From the NCBI RefSeq assembly GCF_026013615.1, contig NZ_JAPDPI010000013.1, positions 1 through 64,000 of the forward strand: 64,000 nt of DNA, in the 5' to 3' direction. The notes beneath the pieces are model-generated. The model was not told the origin of the DNA, did not search any database, and worked only from the letters and a program-made list of their open reading frames with translations. The position numbers and the translations under genes are program-made. This document shows positions 1-9,428 of this stretch, piece after piece (the stretch's first letter is position 1; each line of letters starts with the position of its first letter). This DNA is from Plebeiibacterium marinum (GTDB lineage: Bacteria; Bacteroidota; Bacteroidia; Bacteroidales; Marinilabiliaceae).

Positions 1-143
1 GGTAGTTTCCACTTCAGAGCCTGTCCCGATCAAACGGGAGGATGTATGGAGGAGTATAACGAGAAAGTACTTTCAGTTTGTAAGTAACCACTCTTAGTTA
101 AAAGAGTTTTCTCACACCCCCTACCAGGGGAAGATTGATTCCC
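1..143. repeat. Intergenic hairpin-rich segment related to the one at 51541-51703
   Basis: No gene is supported here. The segment holds a short hairpin (cccg/cggga around 27-40) followed by TGTATGGAGG, and later a ccct/agggg pairing near 118-130. The same pieces (an AGAGCCT lead, a TCCCGA hairpin arm, TGTATGGAGG, and a CACCCC...AGGGGAA stretch) recur in the gap at 51541-51703, so this looks like one member of a dispersed intergenic family. The alignment is by eye and imperfect. Confidence 0.4.
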
Positions 144-287
144 GTGATGTTTATTATTTTTATAGTAATGCATTATGCATCAAGGAAATCAACCATCCAC
201 CTGTGGCCGGACAGATGGGTGGTTTTAAAATATTTGCTATTTTTATGTTTCTTTGTGTTGTCTCTTTTGTAACATACACAACTTATA

Positions 288-1574
288 ATGGCAGTAAAAA
301 GTACAGGAACAAAGATTCCATCATCAATACAAAAATTCTTACTTCATCTGCACCCGGTTAAAATTGATTCCAGGGCAACAAATTTTACTCACACTTTTGG
401 CTTAGGGGGTATATCTGCATTGCTTTTTGTTTTACTCTGTTTCACCGGACTTATATTAAGGTTTTCGTATATTCCTACTGTTGAGCATGCTTACGAATCA
501 ATCCTGGCACTTCAAAGCAACACCATTTTTGGTCAGTTCATCCGCAACCTGCACCATTTATCCGCCAAGCTGTTGGTTATAGCATCATTTTTACATTTAA
601 TCAGGGTTTTATACACACAATCTATATATAAAAAACGGGCAGAAAACTGGGTTTATGGTTTGCTGATGATGTTTTTAGTTGTTGCATCAAGTTTTACCGG
701 ATATCTTTTACCCTGGGATCAGCTGGCCTACTGGGCTGTAACCGTAATTACACAGATTATTGAATATATTCCGGGTGTTGGGCATCATATTGCAAACCTG
801 GTAAGGGGTAGCGAAACCGTTGATGGAAATACCTTGCTCAATTTTTATTCGTTACATACAGGGATATTTCCCATCCTTTTTATTTTTTTAATGTGTATGC
901 ATTTTTGGCTGGTACGAAAAGCAGGAGGTGTTGCTCTTCCTAAAACCAAAGAAAAAAATAAGGTAGATGTGATCTCTCACCTGGTTTGGAAAGAAGTAAT
1001 GGTAGCCAGTCTGGTTTTGGCAGGCATATTTTTGGTAGCTGTATTTTACCATGCCCCATTGCTCCACCAGGCCAATCCGCTAAAAAGTCCAAATCCGAGC
1101 AAAGCGCCATGGTATTTTCTGGGAGCACAAGAGCTGCTACTGCATGTGCATCCTGTTTTTAGCGCAGTAATTATTCCAATAACAATGGGATTCTTTTTCC
1201 TTTACTTGCCATATTTTAATTTTTTAAAACCAAACACAGGGGTTTGGTTCAACTCAGCTTTGGGCAAAAAAATCACCATTCAGTCCGGTATATTTTCATT
1301 TGTATACACATTTGTGTTAATCTATATTCTCGATCATTTTTTACACTTTGACCTTTGGTTTAAATCATGGCCATCGTGGATAGCTACAGGATTAATACCC
1401 TTTTCCCTATACATGGGTCCTGCACTCGGTTTCCTTTCATTTTGGGATAAAAAACACAAGGCCAACAAAACTGAATTGATGATGGCATCGGTTACCATAT
1501 TATTTGCTTCCTACATTTGTATGTTACTTATATCTCTCTTACTTAGAGGCAAAGGGATGCTGCTGATTTTTTAA
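288..1574 (+). CDS. Cytochrome b of a Rieske/cytochrome b complex
   Basis: This is an integral membrane quinol-oxidising cytochrome b of 428 residues, combining the b6-like N-terminal part (about 1-215) with a subunit-IV-like C-terminal part (about 225-428). Two bis-histidine heme pairs are visible with the expected spacings: H89/H103 on one helix and H190/H205 on another. The Qo-site tetrapeptide, normally PEWY, reads APWY (273-276), so the usual glutamate is missing. It is the first gene of a tight three-gene operon with a Rieske protein (13-nt gap) and an octaheme cytochrome c, which suggests quinol oxidation with electrons passed to periplasmic hemes. Family assignment is firm; the terminal acceptor is unknown. 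Confidence 0.93.
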   Translation: MAVKSTGTKIPSSIQKFLLHLHPVKIDSRATNFTHTFGLGGISALLFVLLCFTGLILRFSYIPTVEHAYESILALQSNTIFGQFIRNLHHLSAKLLVIASFLHLIRVLYTQSIYKKRAENWVYGLLMMFLVVASSFTGYLLPWDQLAYWAVTVITQIIEYIPGVGHHIANLVRGSETVDGNTLLNFYSLHTGIFPILFIFLMCMHFWLVRKAGGVALPKTKEKNKVDVISHLVWKEVMVASLVLAGIFLVAVFYHAPLLHQANPLKSPNPSKAPWYFLGAQELLLHVHPVFSAVIIPITMGFFFLYLPYFNFLKPNTGVWFNSALGKKITIQSGIFSFVYTFVLIYILDHFLHFDLWFKSWPSWIATGLIPFSLYMGPALGFLSFWDKKHKANKTELMMASVTILFASYICMLLISLLLRGKGMLLIF

Positions 1575-1587
1575 TTATTGAAGAACA

Positions 1588-2049
1588 ATGAAGTTTAACA
1601 GACGAACATTTATAAAACGGTTATTCATAGCTGCGGCTTCTATTGAAACTTTCTTTTTGATAAAAGGAAGCATCAGCAAAACACATCTCGAAAAAGATAA
1701 AAAGGAATTATTCAATGCCGGGAAAGCCGACTCTTTTGAAAAAAATAAGCCATACCCGTTTTTAACAGGTCAGTTTTTCCTTAGGAGGTTTGATGACGGG
1801 GGATTTATTGCCATGTCGATAAAATGTACCCATTTGGGATGCATAGTACAATCCAACATAAAAACCGGCGGGTTTAACTGTCCCTGCCACGCATCACAAT
1901 TCAACAGGTTTGGCGAAGTATTATCTTCTCCCGCCACCCGTCCGTTAGATTATTTTCCTATCACCATAAAAAATGGTGATATACTGGTTGATACCAGCAA
2001 ACCAACCAAAAGAAAGTCGTTTTCAAAATCGCAATTAACTTACGTATAA
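1588..2049 (+). CDS. Rieske 2Fe-2S protein
   Basis: A 153-residue Rieske iron-sulfur subunit, expected to shuttle electrons from quinol at cytochrome b to the adjacent cytochrome c. The N-terminus is a twin-arginine-type membrane anchor (RRTFIK, then a hydrophobic stretch to about residue 27), as usual for Rieske proteins folded before export. The cluster motifs are CTHLGC (C80, H82, C85) and CPCH (C98, C100, H101), giving the two Cys and two His ligands plus the disulfide pair. The stop codon overlaps the next start in TAATG, so translation of the two is probably coupled. Confidence 0.95.
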   Translation: MKFNRRTFIKRLFIAAASIETFFLIKGSISKTHLEKDKKELFNAGKADSFEKNKPYPFLTGQFFLRRFDDGGFIAMSIKCTHLGCIVQSNIKTGGFNCPCHASQFNRFGEVLSSPATRPLDYFPITIKNGDILVDTSKPTKRKSFSKSQLTYV

Positions 2050-4349
2050 TGGAGAATCGTAAAAAAATTGAAAGAATCAGCTTTACGGCAATGGCTGTTA
2101 CCATATTAACCGTGCCTCTATATCTTTTAATCCATACCTACGGTCAATCCAGCGATACTACATTGGATTCAGCCCAATATGTAGGACGCCAAGCATGTAT
2201 TGAATGCCATCTAAATGAATATACCCAATGGACTGGATCGGATCACGACCTGGCCATGCAACCTGCCAACGACTCAACCGTATTGGGTAATTTCAACAAC
2301 CAAACCATTGAATACAACGGCATGACACATAAACTTTTTAGGAAGGATGATAAATTCTTTGTGTATACTGATGGTGAAAATGGTGAAATGGAAGAATTTG
2401 AAGTTAAGTACACTTTTGGCTATTATCCGTTGCAGCAATATCTGGTTGAATTTGACAAGGGACGCCTGCAAACCCTTCCGCTAACATGGAATTCAAAGGA
2501 CAATGCATGGTACCATATGGCCAATGAAATTTATAAAGATGAAATCATCGAACACAACAACTGGCTTCACTGGACCAACCAGGCTCAAAACTGGAATAGC
2601 ATGTGTGCCGATTGCCACTCCACAAACCTGGTAAAAGGTTACGATGTTGACCATGATTCGTACAACACCACCTGGAACGAAATTGATGTAAGCTGCGAAG
2701 CCTGTCATGGCCCGGCCTCAAAACACCTTGAATGGGCAGCTAAAGCTGAATACGCACGTAACGAACACAACAACTATGGACTGGTGGTACAAACCAGCAA
2801 TATTGACAACAAACAGTACACTGATTTGTGTGTTCGCTGCCATACCCGACGTGGTACCGTTTCTGATTTTAAACACAGTGCTGATATATACAACCATACT
2901 ATTCCAAACCTCCCTACAGGTGAAAACTATCACATTGATGGCCAGATTTTAGATGAGGATTATGTTTATGGGTCTTTTACCCAGAGCAAGATGTTTATGC
3001 AAAACGTTCAGTGCAACGATTGCCACGATGTACACAGCACCAGGCGCCACTTTGAAGATAACCGACTTTGTACTCAATGTCACAGGGCAGATGATTATGA
3101 TACTTACAACCACCATTTCCATAAAAAATTTGGGGAACAAGGCAATGCGGTAATTGCTGATGATGGCGTTAAGTTTGCAGTGGGCGAAGGAACCCGTTGT
3201 ATCAATTGCCATATGCCGGCTCAGTTTTATATGGGGGTAGACTACCGTAACGACCATAGCATAAGAATTCCCCGTCCGGATTTAACCAAAGAACTTGGAA
3301 CACCTAATGCCTGTAACCAATGCCATGCAGATAAATCGACCCAATGGGCTATTGATTACGTAAACAAATGGCATGGCGTGGGCAGACCGTACCAATACGG
3401 ATTGGCCTTTAAAGAAGCACAAACAGGAAGCCCCAAAGGATTTGATGACCTGGTAAACATATATAAAGACGAGGTGTACCCCGAGATAGTCAGAGCCATT
3501 GCCGTACATTACCTTGGTGTGTATTACCAATCACAGTCGAAAGATATTTTATACACAGCCATAAACAATTTTAACGGACACATCCGTTATAATGCCTTGC
3601 AAAGTCTGGTTGTTAATGATCAAAAGTCGCTCAATAAAGTGTTAGAAATGCTTAGCGACAATACAAAAGCCATCAGAATTGAGTGTGCCACAAAACTAAA
3701 TACCCTACAGCCCGATCAGATTCCGGTCAAATACAAAAAAGCGTATGCAAAGGCTCAAAATGAATATCTGGAAACATTAAGGTACAGTGCAGATTTCCCT
3801 ACCGGAAAATTCAACCTGGCCAACTATTATTACAACACAAACCAAATTGACAAAGCAGAAGAGTTTTTTAAAAGGGCGTTAAAACAAGACGATCAGCTCC
3901 ATACCATTAAAATCAACCTGGCTTTATTATATAATTCAAAAGGAGAACATAAAAAAACAGATTTATTATTTAAAGATTACCTGAAACATATGCCTGAAGA
4001 TGGCAACACTATGTTTAGCTACTCGCTCTTTTTATCGGAACAAAAACGATATGACGAGTCAATGGAATATTTGCTAAAAGCACATAAATTATCGCCCAAA
4101 AATTCCAGAATTGCCTATAACATAGCCATGATGTATGATTTTGAAAACAATAAAACAGAAGCCATAAAATTCTTAAAAACGGCTATCGACAACTCCCCTA
4201 ACGACCCCGGATTTTATGTAGCCCTGCTACAACTCCATGTAAAATACCAACAAACTGCAAAATCAAAAACAGTAGCACGTACTATCCTGGAAAAATTCCC
4301 GGATATAAGTGACAAAGAGCAGATTGAGGCAATAGCGAACAGAAAGTAG
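2049..4349 (+). CDS. Octaheme cytochrome c with HEAT-like and TPR regions
   Basis: A 766-residue exported multiheme cytochrome. An N-terminal membrane segment (about 12-30) is followed by eight CxxCH heme sites at about residues 50, 186, 216, 261, 322, 341, 384 and 422. After the hemes comes a helical HEAT-like stretch (about 480-560), then TPR-like repeats (about 590-720). This layout resembles the large family of cytochrome c-554-like/TPR proteins. As the third gene of the cytochrome b-Rieske operon, it is the probable electron acceptor and docking subunit, taking the place of cytochrome c1/f. No site typical of nitrite or hydroxylamine reductases was recognised, so a catalytic role is not claimed. 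Confidence 0.9.
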   Translation: MENRKKIERISFTAMAVTILTVPLYLLIHTYGQSSDTTLDSAQYVGRQACIECHLNEYTQWTGSDHDLAMQPANDSTVLGNFNNQTIEYNGMTHKLFRKDDKFFVYTDGENGEMEEFEVKYTFGYYPLQQYLVEFDKGRLQTLPLTWNSKDNAWYHMANEIYKDEIIEHNNWLHWTNQAQNWNSMCADCHSTNLVKGYDVDHDSYNTTWNEIDVSCEACHGPASKHLEWAAKAEYARNEHNNYGLVVQTSNIDNKQYTDLCVRCHTRRGTVSDFKHSADIYNHTIPNLPTGENYHIDGQILDEDYVYGSFTQSKMFMQNVQCNDCHDVHSTRRHFEDNRLCTQCHRADDYDTYNHHFHKKFGEQGNAVIADDGVKFAVGEGTRCINCHMPAQFYMGVDYRNDHSIRIPRPDLTKELGTPNACNQCHADKSTQWAIDYVNKWHGVGRPYQYGLAFKEAQTGSPKGFDDLVNIYKDEVYPEIVRAIAVHYLGVYYQSQSKDILYTAINNFNGHIRYNALQSLVVNDQKSLNKVLEMLSDNTKAIRIECATKLNTLQPDQIPVKYKKAYAKAQNEYLETLRYSADFPTGKFNLANYYYNTNQIDKAEEFFKRALKQDDQLHTIKINLALLYNSKGEHKKTDLLFKDYLKHMPEDGNTMFSYSLFLSEQKRYDESMEYLLKAHKLSPKNSRIAYNIAMMYDFENNKTEAIKFLKTAIDNSPNDPGFYVALLQLHVKYQQTAKSKTVARTILEKFPDISDKEQIEAIANRK

Positions 4350-5198
4350 CGTGAGTGGTGATTGATGAGCAGATAGCTACTAGCTGCCAGCCATAAGCTA
4401 CCACCATTGACCTTTGACTAATTGACTATTGACCATTGACCAATAACCAACCCCTTCCCTAAAGGCGAAGCCGTCCTAAAAGCTAAAGCGAAGCGTCCTA
4501 TTAGCTATTCGCTATCAGCTATCTATTACAAAAGGTAAGGAACCGATCTTATTTCCGTTTTTGATTATAAAGATCGGATCCTATAATATTATGCAATTGA
4601 TAGATATTTTCCCATAGACCATTGACTAATAACCATTGACAATTGACCATTGACATAGTGACTAATATCCAATAACCAACCCTTTCCCTAAAGGCAAAGC
4701 CGTCCTAAAAGCTAAAGCGAAGCGTCCTATTTACTATTCGCTATCAGCTCTCTATACAAAAGGTAAGGAACCGATCTTATTTCCGTTTTTGATTATAAAG
4801 ATCGGATCCTATAATGTTATACAATTGATAGATATTTTCCCATAGACCATCGGCTCCCCTACCTCTAAAAAACCATTAGCTACTCGCTACCAGCTATAAG
4901 CAACCACCATTGACTAATGACCATTGACTAACAACTAATGACTAATATCCAATAACCAATCCTTTTCCCTAAAGGCGAAGCCGTCCTATTAGCTAAAGCG
5001 AAGCGTCCTATTAGCTAAAGCGAAGCGTCCTATTAGCTATTCGCTATCAGCTAATTCACCTTTAACCTTTCATTAACTTTTCTTTCTCAGCCTTTTTTGC
5101 TTTCTTTAGCCACCCGAATTAGCTTCAAACACAATAATACATCAAAAAATATGTTTGAACTAAGGACATGAAAATTTTAGTACCATAATTGAATAAAA
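4350..5198. repeat. Non-coding tandem repeat array, 2.5 copies of a ~180-bp unit
   Basis: No gene is seen in these 849 bases. Two near-identical units lie at 4442-4621 and 4671-4849 (229-nt period, a few substitutions). A partial third copy at 4951-5053 keeps only the left half and internally duplicates a 22-nt piece (AGCTAAAGCGAAGCGTCCTA plus TT). Each full unit carries an inverted repeat CCGATCTT/AAGATCGG. The units are separated by runs of TGACCATTGAC-type short repeats (4405-4440, 4610-4665, 4905-4950), a motif that recurs in other gaps of this window (12620-12735, 19550-19570). Confidence 0.85.
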
Positions 5199-7145
5199 AT
5201 GACAAGAGTTAAGCTTCTATTTATCCTGGTTGCACTAATTATCATAAATACAGTATCAGCACAGGATTCTCACACTTTAGTAACTATTGGAGATAATAAC
5301 TATAGTATTGAAGAGTTTGATTTTATTTATGGAAAAAACAACAGTTACACCGAAGAACCAAAATCAAAAAAGGAATATATCGACCTGTTTGTCAACTATA
5401 AGTTAAAAGTACATGAGGCCATGGCCCAGGGGTTTGACACCTTAGATTCATTTGTTAAGGAATTTAACTATTACAAGGCAGAACTGGCCAAACCTTATTT
5501 ATCGGACAAGTCGGTAACAGAGGAACTAAAAAAAGAAGCCTATCAACGTCTAACCCAGGAAGTGAATGCCAGTCATATTTTAATCCGCACAGAAAAATCG
5601 GCTTCTCCCGAAGACACATTAAGAGCATACAACAAAATCAAATCCATACAAGAACGAATTAATAAGGGTGAGGACTTTAATAAGTTGGCTGCAGAATTTT
5701 CTGAAGACCCATCTGCAAAACAAAACCAGGGTAAGCTTGGATTTTTTGGTGGATTTATGATGGTTTACCCTTTTGAATCGGCTGCATACAATACAGCTGT
5801 TGGTGAAGTTTCGGATATTGTAAAAACATCCTTTGGCTACCATTTAATTAAAGTACACGAAAAAAGGGATAACAGGGGGGAATTAAAAACAGCACACATC
5901 ATGATGATGTTCAGACCTGATGCCCCAGAAAGTGTTATTGCAGAAAAGAAAGCCAGGATTGATTCCATTTACCAGCAAATAGTAAAAGGAGACGACTTTG
6001 GAACCCTGGCACAAAACTTCTCTGAAGACAAAAACAGTGCACGCAACAACGGGGAATTGCCATGGTTTGGTACCGGAAGGATGATCCCTGAATTTAGCGA
6101 ACCAGCCTATAAACTGGATTCAATCGGGGCTATTTCAAAAGTAATCCGCACTCCATACGGCTTCCATATTATCAAACTTTTAGAAAAAAGAGGCATTAAA
6201 AGTTTTGAGGAAATGGAAGATGAAATCACAAATAAAATTTCAAGAGATGAAAGGGCTTTCAAGGAAAAGAAAGTAGTTATCGACCGTTTGAAAAAAGAAT
6301 ATAACTACCAGGAAAACAAAGAGCTTATCAATCAGCTAAAAGAAAACGCTTCCATTGAAGCAGATCCGGTTTTTTACAAAAGCCTTGAAGAATTAACCGG
6401 CAGCATTGCATCATTTGCTTCACAAGAGGTAAATACGGGTTCGTTAAAAGAGTTTTTACAGTCGAACCGCCAGTTTACTAAAAAGCGAAAAGCGGCCTTA
6501 ATAGAGCAACTGGTAAACGACTTTATTGAAAAATCTATCCTTGACTACGAAAAAAGCCAGCTGGAAAATAAATACCCGGAATACAAATTTTTATTAAACG
6601 AATATCATGATGGTCTGCTGATATTTGAAATTAGTCAAAAAGAAATCTGGAATAAAGCCAGCCAGGATAGTGCTGGAATTGAAAACTATTTCAACAGCCA
6701 CAAATCAGATTATTTTTATCCGGAAAAATTGATTGGAAAGGCCTTCTTTATCAAAGACAAAAAAGATATTAAAACAGTAAAAAGTCATTTGACAGCTACA
6801 CCTGAAATATCTGTGGACTCATTAAAACAAATTATCGGAACAGATAAAATCAAATGTATCAATGGTGAATTTGAAAAAGGGGAATACGTGGCTATCGACA
6901 AGCAGGTTTGGAACATCAAAAAATCAGAAGGCAAAACAGATGAAGCCTACCCTTATGTATATGCCATAGGCGAAACAACTGCTAAAAAACAAAAAGCACT
7001 TGACGAAACTAAGGGACAGGTTATTAGCGATTACCAGACTGAAATTGAAAACCAATGGATAAACCAGCTTAAAGAAAAATTCAATCCGGTTGTCAACACT
7101 AAAGCCTTAAAGTATTCGCAAAAAACAATAAAAAGTAAACCTTAA
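5199..7145 (+). CDS. Periplasmic PpiC/parvulin peptidyl-prolyl isomerase, two PPIase domains
   Basis: A 648-residue exported foldase. A signal peptide (about 1-22, ending SAQ) is followed by an N-terminal SurA-like helical region and two parvulin domains at about residues 120-225 and 230-335. Both have the family pattern (NASHILI and TAHIMM at the starts; FGYHLIK and YGFHIIK at the ends). The remaining ~300 residues are an extended C-terminal region of the type seen in Bacteroidota rotamases. It heads a cluster of three SurA-like genes followed by an OstA-like gene, which points to chaperoning of outer-membrane proteins. One nucleotide separates its stop from the next start. Confidence 0.9.
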   Translation: MTRVKLLFILVALIIINTVSAQDSHTLVTIGDNNYSIEEFDFIYGKNNSYTEEPKSKKEYIDLFVNYKLKVHEAMAQGFDTLDSFVKEFNYYKAELAKPYLSDKSVTEELKKEAYQRLTQEVNASHILIRTEKSASPEDTLRAYNKIKSIQERINKGEDFNKLAAEFSEDPSAKQNQGKLGFFGGFMMVYPFESAAYNTAVGEVSDIVKTSFGYHLIKVHEKRDNRGELKTAHIMMMFRPDAPESVIAEKKARIDSIYQQIVKGDDFGTLAQNFSEDKNSARNNGELPWFGTGRMIPEFSEPAYKLDSIGAISKVIRTPYGFHIIKLLEKRGIKSFEEMEDEITNKISRDERAFKEKKVVIDRLKKEYNYQENKELINQLKENASIEADPVFYKSLEELTGSIASFASQEVNTGSLKEFLQSNRQFTKKRKAALIEQLVNDFIEKSILDYEKSQLENKYPEYKFLLNEYHDGLLIFEISQKEIWNKASQDSAGIENYFNSHKSDYFYPEKLIGKAFFIKDKKDIKTVKSHLTATPEISVDSLKQIIGTDKIKCINGEFEKGEYVAIDKQVWNIKKSEGKTDEAYPYVYAIGETTAKKQKALDETKGQVISDYQTEIENQWINQLKEKFNPVVNTKALKYSQKTIKSKP

Positions 7146-7146
7146 A

Positions 7147-7995
7147 ATGAGATTAGCATCTTTTACAGGAATATTGATAGTTTACATACTCACTTCGTGT
7201 AATACCATTTCAAACCACGAAACATCGGCTCCTGTTGCCGAAGTGGATGGACAGATATTAACGATAGACGAGCTACAAAAAGCTATTCCCAAAAACTTAA
7301 GCAAAAATGACAGTCTGGCTTTTACCCAGAACTATATTTCGAGATGGGTAAAAGAAACTCTGTTGCTCAGGAAAGCAGAACTGAATTTATCTCCTGAAGA
7401 AAAAGATGTGAATCAGATTTTAAAGGATTACAGGGCATCACTTTTAATTAATAAATACCAGCAAAAACTCTTATTGGCAAAACATTCCCCTCTGATTACT
7501 CACAACGAAATAGAGGATTATTACAACCAGATGAGTGAAAATTTTATTTTAAACGAAGATGTTATTCAAGGTATCTTTATAAAGATTCCCCTGAATGCAC
7601 CCAAACTATCAGAACTTAAAAAATGGTATAAGTCTGATAAACCGGAAGATTTAGTTGCACTGGAGGAATATTGCTATCAAAATGCTCAAAATTTTGATAA
7701 CTTTTTAGACAAATGGGTATCGGTAAAAACCATTTCCGATTTGATGCCCTCCCCTATTCCCAATAATCCAAACTTTTTAAAGTACAATAAATTTTACGAA
7801 ACTTCCGATTCGCTGTCTCATTACATGGTTTCGTTCCGCGATTACCACAAAACAGATGAAGTAGCTCCTATACAGTATGTTTCAGATAAAATTAAAGCTA
7901 TATTGCTAAACAAAAAACGCATCGAATTCATCCAAAATCTTGAAGAAGAGTTATACCAGGAAGGTTTGAAGCAAAAAGTTATAAAATTCTATTAA
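7147..7995 (+). CDS. SurA-like lipoprotein without a recognisable PPIase domain
   Basis: A 282-residue putative lipoprotein (lipobox LTSC at about residues 15-18). The sequence after it resembles the N-terminal chaperone part of SurA/PpiC proteins: an opening like VAEVDGQILTIDEL and a long helical stretch. The signature parvulin motifs (HILI, GYHIIK) that both neighbours carry are absent. It is therefore probably a non-enzymatic chaperone or accessory factor for outer-membrane protein delivery. It starts 1 nt after the preceding gene and ends 21 nt before the next SurA homologue. Confidence 0.72.
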   Translation: MRLASFTGILIVYILTSCNTISNHETSAPVAEVDGQILTIDELQKAIPKNLSKNDSLAFTQNYISRWVKETLLLRKAELNLSPEEKDVNQILKDYRASLLINKYQQKLLLAKHSPLITHNEIEDYYNQMSENFILNEDVIQGIFIKIPLNAPKLSELKKWYKSDKPEDLVALEEYCYQNAQNFDNFLDKWVSVKTISDLMPSPIPNNPNFLKYNKFYETSDSLSHYMVSFRDYHKTDEVAPIQYVSDKIKAILLNKKRIEFIQNLEEELYQEGLKQKVIKFY

Positions 7996-8000
7996 ATTTG
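7993..8000 (+). promoter_or_regulatory. Possible -7 element TAAATTTG upstream of the third foldase gene
   Basis: TAAATTTG matches the Bacteroidota -7 consensus TAnnTTTG and lies 16 nt before the ATG at 8017, overlapping the end of the previous gene. A TTTG at 7965-7968 is 24 nt upstream, slightly too far for a good -33 element, so this may be only a weak internal promoter. Confidence 0.35.
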
Positions 8001-8016
8001 CGCAAAAAATTACCTT

Positions 8017-9384
8017 ATGCAAAAAATATATTTCTCACTGATCATTTCAATAATAACCATCTTTTCATTTGAAACAACTTTGATTGCACAAAAAAATGTA
8101 ATTGACGAGGTTATTGCCGTTGTTGGCGACAATGCCATCTTAAAATCGGACATTGAATACCAGTACCAACAAGCCATCATGCAAGGTATGTCGGCTAAAG
8201 GCGACTTGAAATGTCAGCTTTTTGAACAACAGTTAATTCAAAAAATGATGCTAAACCAGGCCGTACTGGATAGTGTTGAAGTAAATGAGAATTCGGTTAT
8301 TAACGAGGTGGATCGCAAAATGAATATGTTCATTGACCGTGCCGGAGGAAAAGATAAGCTTGAAGAATGGTTTAAAAAATCGATCATTCAAATTAAAAAG
8401 GAGCAAATGCAGGTAGTGCGCGACCAGATGTTAACCAATTCAATGCAACAAAACATCACCAGCGGTATTGAGCCAACACCTTCGCAGGTTAGGGCCTACT
8501 ACAGAAAAACAGACCCGGACAGTTTGCCTATGGTACCTGTACAATACGAAATTCAAAAAATTGCTATTTACCCTAAAATTGACCAAAAGGAAATTGACAG
8601 GGTAAAATCAAAGCTGCGTGATTTTCAGCGCCAGGTGGCCGAAGGCAGAGACTTTGGTACATTAGCGGTTCTTTATTCTGAAGACCCGGGTAGCGCCAGT
8701 CGTGGAGGTGAAATGGGATGGGCAACACGTTCGACCTACGTACCTGAGTTTGCTAACGTAGCATTTAATATCCAGGAAAAAAACAAGGTTTCTAAAATTG
8801 TGGAAACAGAATTTGGTTATCATATCATCCAGTTGCTGGATAAAAAAGGAGAAAGGATCAACGTGCGCCATATCCTGTTAAAACCAAAAGTATCGGCTGA
8901 TGCCAACACCAAGGCTATAAGCAGGCTGGATTCAATCAAAACCTTAATTAACGACGAGAAATTAAGTTTTGAAGATGCCGCTTATTATTTTTCGATGGAT
9001 AAGGATACCAAAACCAACGGAGGGTTGATGGTGAACCAACGCACACAATCGTCTCAATTCGAACTGGAAGTGTTAGCTGCCATGCGCCAACCAGCACTGG
9101 CAAAAGAGCTTCAAAAACTTGAAGAGGGAGAGATTTCAGAGCCGTTTAACATTAAGGATGAAAAGGGAAAAGATGTTTTCATCATCATTAAGCAAAAAAG
9201 AAAAATTCCCCCTCACCGCGCCAATATGAGCAACGATTATCAGTTGATTACCGATATCATGACTCAGAAAAAACAAGAAGATGCCATACACGAATGGATT
9301 AAGGAGAAACAATTAGATACTTATATCACCATCAGGGAAGAATGGTCAGGATGTAATTTTGAGTATAAAAACTGGATAAAGTAA
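8017..9384 (+). CDS. SurA-type periplasmic chaperone / peptidyl-prolyl isomerase
   Basis: A 455-residue SurA homologue. A signal peptide (about 1-24) is followed by a SurA N-terminal domain opening with VIDEVIAVVGDNAILKSDIE, a hallmark of SurA. A first parvulin domain (about 178-280, FGYHIIQLL at its end) and a second, less regular one (about 285-390, starting VRHILL) follow. It should escort unfolded outer-membrane proteins across the periplasm. It is co-directional with two other PpiC/SurA-like genes and the OstA-like gene downstream. Of the three it is the closest to canonical SurA. Confidence 0.9.
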   Translation: MQKIYFSLIISIITIFSFETTLIAQKNVIDEVIAVVGDNAILKSDIEYQYQQAIMQGMSAKGDLKCQLFEQQLIQKMMLNQAVLDSVEVNENSVINEVDRKMNMFIDRAGGKDKLEEWFKKSIIQIKKEQMQVVRDQMLTNSMQQNITSGIEPTPSQVRAYYRKTDPDSLPMVPVQYEIQKIAIYPKIDQKEIDRVKSKLRDFQRQVAEGRDFGTLAVLYSEDPGSASRGGEMGWATRSTYVPEFANVAFNIQEKNKVSKIVETEFGYHIIQLLDKKGERINVRHILLKPKVSADANTKAISRLDSIKTLINDEKLSFEDAAYYFSMDKDTKTNGGLMVNQRTQSSQFELEVLAAMRQPALAKELQKLEEGEISEPFNIKDEKGKDVFIIIKQKRKIPPHRANMSNDYQLITDIMTQKKQEDAIHEWIKEKQLDTYITIREEWSGCNFEYKNWIK

Positions 9385-9428
9385 ATTATTTTATATAATT
9401 TAGGAGGGCTTAACGTGAAGATTGGAAG

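Noticed and set aside
4442-5053. CRISPR array
   Set aside because: Repeats are about 180 nt and mostly contiguous with short-repeat spacers; there are no regular 25-40-nt repeats with unique spacers and no cas genes in the window.
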